A DNA stretch of 64,000 nucleotides from the NCBI GenBank assembly GCA_964036665.1, contig OZ038531.1, positions 13,330,168-13,394,167 of the forward strand. Reading direction: 5' to 3'. Every line of letters starts with the position of its first letter. The stretch's first letter is position 1. The position numbers were made by a program, and so were the translations under genes. The notes under the pieces are model-generated. The model was not told the origin of the DNA and searched no databases. It saw only the letters and a list, made by a program, of their open reading frames with translations. The stretch is from Gordius sp. MW1 (taxonomy: Eukaryota; Nematomorpha; Gordioida; Gordea; Gordiidae). This document shows positions 48,010 to 59,342 of the stretch, piece after piece.

Positions 48010-50076
48010 CAACGTGAGTGCTTAATTTTTGAAAACTGCTCTATGCGATACTGATTTCAAAGTAATAGTTTTTAGATTATGATAAATTTTTACTTGGGAT
48101 CATAGAAACCATGTCTGAAAACGACACCTTTCATCGGATGAATACGGTTGAAAGAAAAATATGTGAAAAATTTTGAGGTAAAAATATTTATTTTTTTTGA
48201 TTCTATGTGAAAGAGCATAAAAAAATATATAAAAATAAGCCAATTTGAGAATCCTATTATCCTCGATTGACTTCTGAAAAGAGGTTTTAAGCTGCGAGAA
48301 CTATCATTTTGACAAAAGACAACGTTTTATTGTTGCGATTAGTTTGTTGTATCGCAACGTGAGTGCTTAATTTTTGAAAACTGCTCTATGCGATTATGAT
48401 TCAAAGTAATAGTTTTTAGATTCTGATAAATTTTTACTTTGGATCATAGAAACCACGTCTGAAAACGACAACTTTCATCGGATGAATACGCTTCAAAGAA
48501 AAATATGTGAAATATTTTGAGGTAAAAATATTTATTTTTTTCGATTCTATGTGAAAGAGCGTAAAAAAATAAATAAAAGTAAGCCAATTTGAGAATCCTA
48601 TTATCCTTAAAGAACTACCGCAAAGAGGTTTTAAGCTGCGAGAACTATCATTTTGACAAAAGATAACGTTTTATTGTTACGATTAGTTTGTTGTATCGCA
48701 ACGTGAGTGCTTAATTTTTCAAAAATGCACTATGCGATCATGATTTTAAAGTAATAGTTTTCTGATTCTGATAAATTTTTACTTTTTATCATCGAAACCA
48801 CGTCTGAAATCGACAACTTTCATCGGATGCATACGGTTGAAAGAAAAATATGTGAAAAATTTAGAGGTAAAATATTTATTTTTTTCGATTCTATGTGAAA
48901 GAGCATGAAAAAATATATAAAAGTAAGCCAATTTGAGAATCCTATTATCCTCGATTGACTTCCGAAAAGAGGTTTTAAGCTGCGAGAACTATCATTTTGA
49001 CAAAAGACAACGTTTTATAGTTTCGATTAGTTTGTTGTATCGCAACGTGAGTGCTTAGTTTTTCAAAAATGCATTATGTGATCATGATTTCAAAGTAATA
49101 GTTTTCAGATTCTGATAAATTTTTACTTGGGATCATAGAAACCATGTCTGAAAACGACACCTTTCATCGGATGCATACGGTAGAAAGAAAAATATGTGAA
49201 AAATTTTGAGGTAAAATTATTTATTTTTTTCGATTCTATGTAAAAGAGCATGAAAAAATATATAAAAGTAAGCCAATTTGAGAATCCTATTATCCGCGAT
49301 TGACTTCTGAAAAGAGGTTTTAAGCTGCGAGAACTATCATTTTGACAAAAGACAACGTTTTATTGTTGCGATTAGTTTGTTGTATCGTACGTGAGTGCTT
49401 AATTTTTGAAAACTGCTCTATGCGATTATGATTTCAAAGTAATAGTTTTCTGATTCTGATAAATTTTTACTTTTTATCATGGAAACCACGTCTGAAAACT
49501 ACAACTTTCATCGGATGAATACGGTTCAAAGAAAAATATGTGAAAAATTTTGAGGTAAAAATATTTATTTTTTCCGATTCTATGTGAAAGAGCGTAAAAA
49601 AATATATAAAAGTAAGCCAATTTGAGAATCCTATTATCCTCGATTGACTTCCGCAAAGAGGTTTTATGCTGCGAGAACTATCATTTTGACAAAAGACAAC
49701 GTTTTATTGTTGCGATTAGTTTGTTGTATCGCAACGTGAGTGCTTAATTTTTCAAAAATGCATTATGTGATCATGATTTCAAAGTAATAGTTTTCAGATT
49801 CTGATAAATTTTTACTTGGGATCATAGAAACCATGTCTGAAAACGACACCTTTCATCGGATGCATACGGTAAAAAGAAAAATATGTGAAAAATTTTGAGG
49901 TGAAAATATTTATTTTTTTCGATTCTATGTAAAAGAGCATGAAAAAATATATAAAAGTAAGCCAATTCGAGAATCCTATTATCCTCGATTTACTTCCGAA
50001 AAGAGGTTTTAAGCTGCGAGAACTATCATTTTGACAAAAGACAACGTTTTATTGTTGCGATTAGTTTGTTGTATCG
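48010..50076 (+). repeat. 2,067-bp six-monomer unit, copy 1
   Basis: Monomer starts are 48010, 48355, 48699, 49043, 49388 and 49732, types 2,2,1,4,2,4. The unit carries many private variants: GCGATACTGATTTC, AGATTATGATAAA, GATTATGATTCAAAG, ACTTTGGATC, GAATACGCTTC, AAAATAAATAAAAG, TCCTTAAAGAACTACCG, AGATAACG, TTGTTACG, TGAAATCG, TAGTTTCG, AAATTATTTA, ATCCGCGATTG, ATCGTACGTG, AAAACTACAAC, TTTTATGCTGCG, GGTAAAAAG and GAGGTGAAAA. Every one is also present in 50077-52143. Confidence 0.95.
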
Positions 50077-52143
50077 CAACGTGAGTGCTTAATTTTTGAA
50101 AACTGCTCTATGCGATACTGATTTCAAAGTAATAGTTTTTAGATTATGATAAATTTTTACTTGGGATCATAGAAACCATGTCTGAAAACGACACCTTTCA
50201 TCGGATGAATACGGTTGAAAGAAAAATATGTGAAAAATTTTGAGGTAAAAATATTTATTTTTTTTGATTCTATGTGAAAGAGCATAAAAAAATATATAAA
50301 AATAAGCCAATTTGAGAATCCTATTATCCTCGATTGACTTCTGAAAAGAGGTTTTAAGCTGCGAGAACTATCATTTTGACAAAAGACAACGTTTTATTGT
50401 TGCGATTAGTTTGTTGTATCGCAACGTGAGTGCTTAATTTTTGAAAACTGCTCTATGCGATTATGATTCAAAGTAATAGTTTTTAGATTCTGATAAATTT
50501 TTACTTTGGATCATAGAAACCACGTCTGAAAACGACAACTTTCATCGGATGAATACGCTTCAAAGAAAAATATGTGAAATATTTTGAGGTAAAAATATTT
50601 ATTTTTTTCGATTCTATGTGAAAGAGCGTAAAAAAATAAATAAAAGTAAGCCAATTTGAGAATCCTATTATCCTTAAAGAACTACCGCAAAGAGGTTTTA
50701 AGCTGCGAGAACTATCATTTTGACAAAAGATAACGTTTTATTGTTACGATTAGTTTGTTGTATCGCAACGTGAGTGCTTAATTTTTCAAAAATGCACTAT
50801 GCGATCATGATTTTAAAGTAATAGTTTTCTGATTCTGATAAATTTTTACTTTTTATCATCGAAACCACGTCTGAAATCGACAACTTTCATCGGATGCATA
50901 CGGTTGAAAGAAAAATATGTGAAAAATTTAGAGGTAAAATATTTATTTTTTTCGATTCTATGTGAAAGAGCATGAAAAAATATATAAAAGTAAGCCAATT
51001 TGAGAATCCTATTATCCTCGATTGACTTCCGAAAAGAGGTTTTAAGCTGCGAGAACTATCATTTTGACAAAAGACAACGTTTTATAGTTTCGATTAGTTT
51101 GTTGTATCGCAACGTGAGTGCTTAGTTTTTCAAAAATGCATTATGTGATCATGATTTCAAAGTAATAGTTTTCAGATTCTGATAAATTTTTACTTGGGAT
51201 CATAGAAACCATGTCTGAAAACGACACCTTTCATCGGATGCATACGGTAGAAAGAAAAATATGTGAAAAATTTTGAGGTAAAATTATTTATTTTTTTCGA
51301 TTCTATGTAAAAGAGCATGAAAAAATATATAAAAGTAAGCCAATTTGAGAATCCTATTATCCGCGATTGACTTCTGAAAAGAGGTTTTAAGCTGCGAGAA
51401 CTATCATTTTGACAAAAGACAACGTTTTATTGTTGCGATTAGTTTGTTGTATCGTACGTGAGTGCTTAATTTTTGAAAACTGCTCTATGCGATTATGATT
51501 TCAAAGTAATAGTTTTCTGATTCTGATAAATTTTTACTTTTTATCATGGAAACCACGTCTGAAAACTACAACTTTCATCGGATGAATACGGTTCAAAGAA
51601 AAATATGTGAAAAATTTTGAGGTAAAAATATTTATTTTTTCCGATTCTATGTGAAAGAGCGTAAAAAAATATATAAAAGTAAGCCAATTTGAGAATCCTA
51701 TTATCCTCGATTGACTTCCGCAAAGAGGTTTTATGCTGCGAGAACTATCATTTTGACAAAAGACAACGTTTTATTGTTGCGATTAGTTTGTTGTATCGCA
51801 ACGTGAGTGCTTAATTTTTCAAAAATGCATTATGTGATCATGATTTCAAAGTAATAGTTTTCAGATTCTGATAAATTTTTACTTGGGATCATAGAAACCA
51901 TGTCTGAAAACGACACCTTTCATCGGATGCATACGGTAAAAAGAAAAATATGTGAAAAATTTTGAGGTGAAAATATTTATTTTTTTCGATTCTATGTAAA
52001 AGAGCATGAAAAAATATATAAAAGTAAGCCAATTCGAGAATCCTATTATCCTCGATTTACTTCCGAAAAGAGGTTTTAAGCTGCGAGAACTATCATTTTG
52101 ACAAAAGACAACGTTTTATTGTTGCGATTAGTTTGTTGTATCG
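50077..52143 (+). repeat. 2,067-bp six-monomer unit, copy 2
   Basis: Monomer starts are 50077, 50422, 50766, 51110, 51455 and 51799. It repeats 48010-50076 at a constant 2,067-bp offset, and I found no difference at any marker I compared. The repeated tract extends left to about 47,930 (copy 1 side) and right to about 52,155. At the right end copy 2 continues into a type 1 head where copy 1 continued into a type 2 head. This is either the youngest duplication in the window or an assembly artefact. Confidence 0.95.
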
Positions 52144-53177
52144 CAACGTGAGTGCTTAATTTTTCAAAAATGCACTATGCGATCATGATTTTAAAGTAAT
52201 AGTTTTTTGATTCTGATAAATTTTTACTTTTTATCATCGAAACCACGTCTGAAAACGAAAACTTTCATCGGATGCATAGGGTTGAAAGAAAAATATGTGA
52301 TAATTTTGAGGTAAAAATATTTATTTTTTTTAGATTCTATGTGAAAGAGCATGAAAAAATATATAAATGTAAGCCAATTTGAGAATCCTATTATCCTCGA
52401 TTTACTTCCGAAAAGAGGTTTTAAGCTGCGAGAACTATCATTTTGACAAAAGACAACGTTTGATTGTTGCGATTAGTTTGTTGTATCGCAACGTGAGTGC
52501 TTAATTTTTCAAAAATGCACTATGCGATCATGATTTTAAAGTAATAGTTTTCTGATTCTGATAAATTTTTACTTTTTATCTTCGAAACCACGTCTGAAAA
52601 CGACAACTTTCATCGGATGCATACGGTTGAAAGAAAAAGATGTGAAAAATTTTGAGGTAAAAATATTTATTTTTTTCGATTCTATGTGAAAGAGCATGAA
52701 AAAATATATAAAAGTAAGCCAATTTGAGAATCCTATTATCCTCGATTTACTTCCGAAAAGAGGTTTTAAGCTGCGAGAACTATCATTTTGACAAAAGACA
52801 ACGTTTTATAGTTGCGATTAGTTTGTTGTATCGCAACGTGAGTGCTTAATTTTTGAAAACTGCTCTATGCGATTATGATTTCAAAGTATAGTTTTTAGAT
52901 TCTGATAAATTTTTACTTGGGATCATAGAAACCACGTCTGAAAACGACAACTTTCATCGGATGAATACGGTTCAAAGAAAAATATGTGAAATATTTTGAG
53001 GTAAAAATATTTATTTTTTTCGATTCTATGTGAAAGAGCGTAAAAAAATATATAAAAGTAAGCCAATTTGAGAATCCTATTATCCTCAATTGACTTCTGA
53101 AAAGAGGTTTTAAGCTGCGAGAACTATCATTTTGACAAAAGACAACGTTTTATTGTTGCGATTAGTTTGTTGTATCG

Positions 53178-53509
53178 CAACATGAGTGCTTAATTTTTGA
53201 AAACTGCTCTATGCGATTATGATTTCAAAGTAATAGTTTTCTGATTCTGATAAATTTTTACTTTTTATCATGGAAACCACGTCTGAAAACGACAACTTTC
53301 ATCGGATGAATACGGTTCAATGTGAAAAATTTAGAGGTAAAATATTTATTTTTTTCGATTCTATGTGAAAGAGCATGAAAAAATATATAAAAGTAAGCCA
53401 ATTTGAGAATCCTATTATCCTCGATTGACTTCCGAAAAGTTTTAAGCTGCGAGAACTATCATTTTGACAAAAGACAACGTTTTATAGTTGCGATTAGTTT
53501 GTTGTATCG
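53178..53509 (+). repeat. 332-bp monomer, third copy
   Basis: The two deletions are the same, near 53320 and 53438. The anchor is changed to CAACATGAG, and the preceding monomer ends with CCTCAATTGACTTCTG, as does the one before 46311. Confidence 0.9.
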
Positions 53510-53854
53510 CAACGTGAGTGCTTAATTTTTGAAAACTGCTCTATGCGATTATGATTTCAAAGTAATAGTTTTTAGATTCTGATAAATTTTTACTTGGGAT
53601 CATAGAAACCACGTCTGAAAACGACAACTTTCATCGGATGAATACGGTTCAAAGAAAAATATGTGAAATATTTTGAGGTAAAAATATTAATTTTTTTCGA
53701 TTCTATGTGAAAGAGCGTAAAAAAATATATAAAAGTAAGCCAATTTGAGAATCCTATTATCCTCGATTGACGTCTGAAAAGAGGTTTTAAGCTGCGAGAA
53801 CTATCATTTTGACAAAAGACAACGTTTTATTGTTGCGATTAGTTTGTTGTATCG

Positions 53855-54186
53855 CAACGTGAGTGCTTAATTTTTGAAAACTGCTCTATGCGATTATGAT
53901 TTCAAAGTAATAGTTTTCTGATTCTGATAAATTTTTTCTTTTTATCATGGAAACCACGTCTGAAAACGACAACTTTCATCGGATGAATACGGTTCAATGT
54001 GAAAAATTTAGAGGTAAAATATTTATTTTTTTCGATTCTATGTGAAAGAGCATGAAAAAATATATAAAAGTAAGCCAATTTGAGAATCCTATTATCCTCG
54101 ATTGACTTCCGAAAAGTTTTAAGCTGCGAGAACTATCATTTTGACAAAAGACAACGTTTTATAGTTGCTATTAGTTTGTTGTATCG
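53855..54186 (+). repeat. 332-bp monomer, fourth copy
   Basis: The two deletions are the same, near 53997 and 54115. Private changes are AATTTTTTCTTTTTATC near 53930 and GTTGCTATTAG at the end, which breaks the inverted repeat by one base. It corresponds to 47333 at offset 6,522. Confidence 0.9.
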
Positions 54187-54876
54187 CAACGTGAGTGCTT
54201 AATTTATGAAAACTGCTCTATGCGATTATGATTTCAAAGTAATAGTTTTTAGATTCTGATAAATTTTTACTTGGGATCATAGAAACCACGTCTGAAAACG
54301 ACAACTTTCATCGGATGAATACGGTTCAAAGAAAAATATGTGAAATATTTTGAGGTAAAAATATTTATTTTTTTCGAATCTATGTGAAAGAGCATGAAAA
54401 AATATATAAAAGTAAGAAAATTTGAGAATCCTATTATCCTCGATTGACTTCTGAAAAGAGGTTTTAAGCTGCGAGAACTATCATTTTGACAAAAGACAAC
54501 GTTTTATTGTTGCGATTAGTTTGTTGTATCGCAACGTGAGTGCTTAATTTTTCAAAAATGCACTATGCGATCATGATTTTAAAGTAATAGTTTTCTGATT
54601 CTGATAAATTTTTACTTTTTATCATCGAAACCACGTCTGACAACGACAACTTTCATCGGATGCATACGGTTGAAAGAAAATTATGTGAAAAATTTTGAGG
54701 TAAAAATATTTATTTTTTTTGATTCTATGTGAAAGAGCGTACAAAAATATATAAAAGTAAGCCAATTTGAGAATCCTATTATCCTCGATTGACTTCCGCA
54801 AAGAGGTTTTAAGCTGCGATAACTATCATTTTGACAAAAGACAACGTTTTATTGTTGCGATTAGTTTGTTGTATCG

Positions 54877-55221
54877 CAACGTGAGTGCTTAATTTTTCAA
54901 AAATGCATTATGTGATCATGATTTCAAAGTAATAGTTTTCTGATTCTGATAAATTTTTACTTTTTATCATCGAAACCACGTCTGAAAACGACAACTTTCA
55001 TCGGATGCATACGGTTGAAAGAAAAATATGTCAAAAATTTTGAGGTAAAAATATTTATTTTTTTCGATTCTATGTGAAAGAGCATGAAAAAATATATAAA
55101 AGTAAGCCAATTTGAGAATCCTATTATTCTCGATTGACTTCCGAAAAGAGGTTTTAAGCTGCGAGAACTATCATTTTGACAAAAGACAACGTTTTATTGT
55201 TGCGATTAGTTTGTTGTATCG
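54877..55221 (+). repeat. Chimeric monomer, type 4 into type 1
   Basis: The head reads TGCATTATGTGATCATGATTTC (type 4, with a BclI site). The text then becomes TTTTCTGATTCTG, TTTATCATCG and GCATACGGTTGAAAG (type 1), with the switch between about 54,925 and 54,940. The monomer at 55911 has a similar type 4 head with a type 1 body but switches further downstream. Confidence 0.8.
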
Positions 55222-58200
55222 CAACGTTAGTGCTTAATTTTTCAAAAATGCATTATGCGATCATGATTTCAAAATAATAGTTTTAAGATTCTGATAAATT
55301 TTTACTTGGGATCATAGAAACCATGTCTGAAAACGACACCTTTCATCGGATGCATACGGTAGAAAGAAAAATATGTAAAAAATTTTGAGGTAAAAATATT
55401 TATTTTTTTCGATTCTATGTAAAAGAGCATGAAAAAATATATAAAAGTAAGCCAATTTGAGAATCCTATTATCCTCGATTTACTTCCGAAAAGAGGTTTT
55501 AAGCTGCGAGAACTATCATTTTGACAAAAGACAACGTTTTATTGTTGCGATTAGTTTATTGTATCGCAACGTGAGTGCTTAATTTTTCAAAAATGCACTA
55601 TGCGATCATGATTTTAAAGTAATAGTTTTCTGATTCGATAAATTTTTACTTTTTATCATCGAAACCACGTCTGAAAACGACAACTTTCATCGGATGCATA
55701 CGGTTGAAAGAAAAATATGTGAAAAATTTTGAGGTAAAAATATTTATTTTTTTCAATTCTATGTGAAAGAGCGTAAAAAAATATATAAAAGTAAGCCAAT
55801 TTGAGAATCCTATTATCTTCGATTGACTTCCGCAAAGAGGTTTTAAGCTGCGATAACTATCACTTTGACAAAAGACAACGTTTTATTGTTGCGATTAGTT
55901 TGTTGTATCGCAACGTGAGTGCTTAATTTTTCAAAAATGCATTATGTGATCATGATTTCAAAGTAATGGTTTTCAGATTCTGATAAATTTTTACTTTTTA
56001 TCATCGAAACCACGTCTGAAAACGACAACTTTCATCGGATGCATACGGTTGAAAGAAAAATATGTGAAAAATTTTGAGGTAAAAATTATTATTTTTTTCG
56101 ATTCTATGTGAAAGAGCATGAAAAAATATATAAAAGTAAGCCAATTTGAGAATCCTATTATCCTCGATTGACTTCCGCAAAAAGGGTTTAAGCTGCGAGA
56201 ACTATTATTTTGACAAAAGACAACGTTTTATTGTTGCGATTAGTTTGTTGTATCGCAACGTTAGTGCTTAATTTTTCAAAAATGCACTATGCGATCATGA
56301 TTTTAAAGTAATAGTTTTCTGATTCTGATAAATTTTTACTTTTTATCATCGAAACCACGTCTGAAAACGACAACTTTCATCGGATGTATACGGTTCAAAG
56401 AAAAATATGTGAAAAATTTTGAGGTAAAAATATTTATTTTTTTTCGATTCTATGTGAAAGAGCGTAAAAAAATATATAAAAGTAAGCCAATTTGAGAATC
56501 CTATTATCCTCGATTTACTTCCGAAAAGAGGTTTTAAGCTGTGAGAACTATCATTTTGACAAAAGACAACGTTTTATTGTTGCGATTAGTTTGTTGTATC
56601 GCAACGTGAGTGCTTAATTTTTCAAAAATGCACTATGCGATCATGATTTTAAAGTAATAGTTTTCTGATTCTGATAAATTTTTACTTTTTATCATCGAAA
56701 CCACGTCTGAAAACGACAACTTTCATCGGATGCATACGGTTCAAAGAAAAATATGTGAAAAATTTTGAGGTAAAAATATTTATTTTTTTCGATTCTATGT
56801 GAAAGAGCGTAAAAAAATATATAAAAGTAAGCCAATTTGAGAATCCTATTATCCTCGATTGACTTCCGCAAAGAGGTTTTAAGCTGCGAGAACTATCATT
56901 TTGACAAAAGACAACGTTTTATTGTTGCGATTAGTTTGTTGTATCGCAACGTGAGTGCTTAATTTTTGAAAACTGCTCTATGCGATTATGATTTCAAAAT
57001 AATAGTTTTTAGATTGTGATAAATTTTTACTTGGGATCATAGAAACCACGTCTGAAAACGACAACTTTCATCGGATGAATACGGTTCAAAGAAAAATATG
57101 TGAAAAATTTTGAGGTAAAAATATTTATTTTTTTCAATTTTATGTGAAAGAGCGTAAAAAAATATATAAAAGTAAGCCAATTTGAGAATCCTATTATCCT
57201 CGATTGACTTCCGCAAAGAGGTTTTAAGCTGCGACAACTATCATTTTGACAAAAGACAACGTTTTATTGATGCGATTAGTTTGTTGTATCGCAACGTGAG
57301 TGCTTAATTTTTCAAAAATGCATTATGCGATCATGATTTCAAAGTAATAGTTTTAAGATTCTGATAAATTTTTACTTGGGATTATAGAAACCATGTCTGA
57401 AAACGACACCTTTCATCGGATGCATACGGTAGAAAGAAAAATATGTAAAAAAATTTGAGGTAAAAATATTTATTTTTTTCGATTTTATGTGAAAGAGCAT
57501 GAAAAAATATATAAAAGTAAGCCAATTTGAGAATCCTATTATCCTCGATTTACTTCCGAAAAGAGGTTTTAAGCTGTGAGAACTATCATTTTGACAAAAG
57601 ACAACGTTTTATTGTTGCGATTAGTTTGTTGTATCGCAACGTGAGTGCTTAATTTTTCAAAAATGCACTATGCGATCATGATTTTAAAGTAATAGTTTTC
57701 TGATTCTAAAAATTTTTTACTTTTTATCATCGAAACCACGTCTGAAAACGACAACTTTCATCGGATGCATACGGTTCAAAGAAAAATATGTGAAAAATTT
57801 TGAGGTAAAAATATTTATTTTTTCGATTCTATGTGAAAGAGCGTAAAAAAATATATAAAAGTAAGCCAATTTGAGAATCCTATTATCCTCGATTTACTTC
57901 CGAAAAGAGGTTTTAAGCTGTGAGAACTATCATTTTGACAAAAGACAACGTTTTATTGTTGCGATTAGTTTGTTGTATCGCAACGTGAGTGCTTAATTTT
58001 TCAAAAATGCACTATGCGATCATGATTTTAAAGTAATAGTTTTCTGATTCTGATAAATTTTTACTTTTTATCATCGAAACCACGTCTGAAAACGACAACT
58101 TTCATCGGATGCATACGGTTCAAAGAAAAATATGTGAAAAATTTTGAGGTAAAAATATTTATTTTTTTCGATTCTATGTGAAAGAGCGTAAAAAAATATA

Positions 58201-58669
58201 TAAAAGTAAGCCAATTGAGAATCCTATTATCCTCGATTGACTTCCGAAAAGAGGTTTTAAGCTGCGAGAACTATCATTTTGACAAAAGACAACGTTTTAT
58301 TGTTGCGATTAGTTTGTTGTATCGCAACGTGAGTGCTTAATTTTTGAAAACTGCTCTATGCGATTATGATTTCAAAATAATAGTTTTTAGATTGTGATAA
58401 ATTTTTACTTGGGATCATAGAAACCACGTCTGAAAACGACAACTTTCATCGGATGAATACGGTTCAAAGAAAAATATGTGAAAAATTTTGAGGTAAAAAT
58501 ATTTATTTTTTTCAATTTTATGTGAAAGAGCATGAAAAAATATATAAAAGTAAGCCAATTCTAGAATCCTATTATCCTCGATTTACTTCCGAAAAGAGGT
58601 TTTAAGCTGCGAGAACTATCATTTTGACAAAAGACAACGTTTTATTGTTGCGATTAGTTTGTTGTATCG

Positions 58670-58998
58670 CAACGTGAGTGCTTAAATTTTCAAAAATGCA
58701 CTATGCGATCATGATTTTAAAGAAATAGTTTTCTGATTCTGATAAATTTTACTTTTTATCATCGAAACCACGTCTGAAAACGACAACTTTCATCGGATGC
58801 ATACGGTTGAAAGAAAAATATGTGAAAAATTTTGAGGTAAAAATATTTATTTTTTTAAATTCTATGTGAAAGAGCATGAAAAAATATTTGAGAATCCTAT
58901 TATCCTCGATTTACTTCCGAAAAGAGGTTTTAAGCTGCCAGAACTATTCATTTTGACAAAAGACAACGTTTTATTGTTGCGATTAGTTTGTTGTATCG
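58670..58998 (+). repeat. 329-bp monomer lacking the TATA-like motif
   Basis: GAAAAAATATTTGAGAATCC near 58880 shows a loss of about 16 bases that removes TATATAAAAG and the CCAAT element after it. The relatives at 60028 and 62091 share its other marks (GCTTAAATTTTC, AAAGAAATAG, TTTAAATTC) but keep the motif, so this is a local deletion. The repeated ATAT/AATTTGAG ends could have promoted it. Confidence 0.9.
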
Positions 58999-59342
58999 CA
59001 ACGTGAATGCTTAATTTTTCAAAAATGCATTATGCGATCATGATTTCAAAGTAATAGTTTTCAGATTCTGATAAATTTTTACTTGGGATCATATAAACCA
59101 CGTCTGAAAACGACACCTTTCATCGGATGCATACGGTAGAAAGAAAAATATGTAAAAAATTTTGAGGTAAAAATATTTATTTTTTTCGATTCTATGTGAA
59201 AGAGCGTAAAAAAATATATAAAAGTAAGCCAATTGAGAATCCTATTATCCTCGATTGACTTCCGCAAAGAGGGTTTAAGCTGCGAGAACTATTATTTTGA
59301 CAAAAGACAACGTTTTATTGTTGCGATTAGTTTGTTGTATCG

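Larger units (their letters stand above)
52144..54531 (+). repeat. Array zone U: two type 1 monomers then a type 2 run
   Basis: Monomer starts are 52144, 52489, 52834, 53178 (332 bp), 53510, 53855 (332 bp) and 54187. Types are 1,1,2,2,2,2,2. The first two are diverged singletons (ATAGGGTTG, GTGATAATTTTGAGG, ATATAAATGTAAG; TATCTTCG, AAAAAGATGTG). The 53510-54531 part matches 46988-48009. The 332-bp members at 53178 and 53855 are two monomers apart, against three apart in zone R. Confidence 0.88.
54532..59342 (+). repeat. Array zone V: diverged type 1/type 4 zone
   Basis: Monomer starts are 54532, 54877, 55222, 55567, 55911, 56256, 56602, 56947, 57292, 57637, 57981, 58325, 58670 (329 bp) and 58999. 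Types are 1,4/1,4,1,4/1,1,1,2,4,1,1,2,1,4. Type 3 is absent here. 57292-58324 recurs at 60373-61405 (offset 3,081; TTTTAAGATTCTG, GGGATTATAG). 56947 and 58325 are four monomers apart and share TTCAAAATAATAG and AGATTGTGATAAA. There are more singletons here than in the centre, suggesting weaker homogenisation. Confidence 0.85.

Noticed and set aside
48699..49042. AATAAA in AAAATAAATAAAAG just upstream (48355 monomer, and 50422) as a polyadenylation signal
   Set aside because: It is a single-base change of the TATATAAAAG motif present only in one duplicated monomer, with no transcript evidence or downstream GT-rich element.
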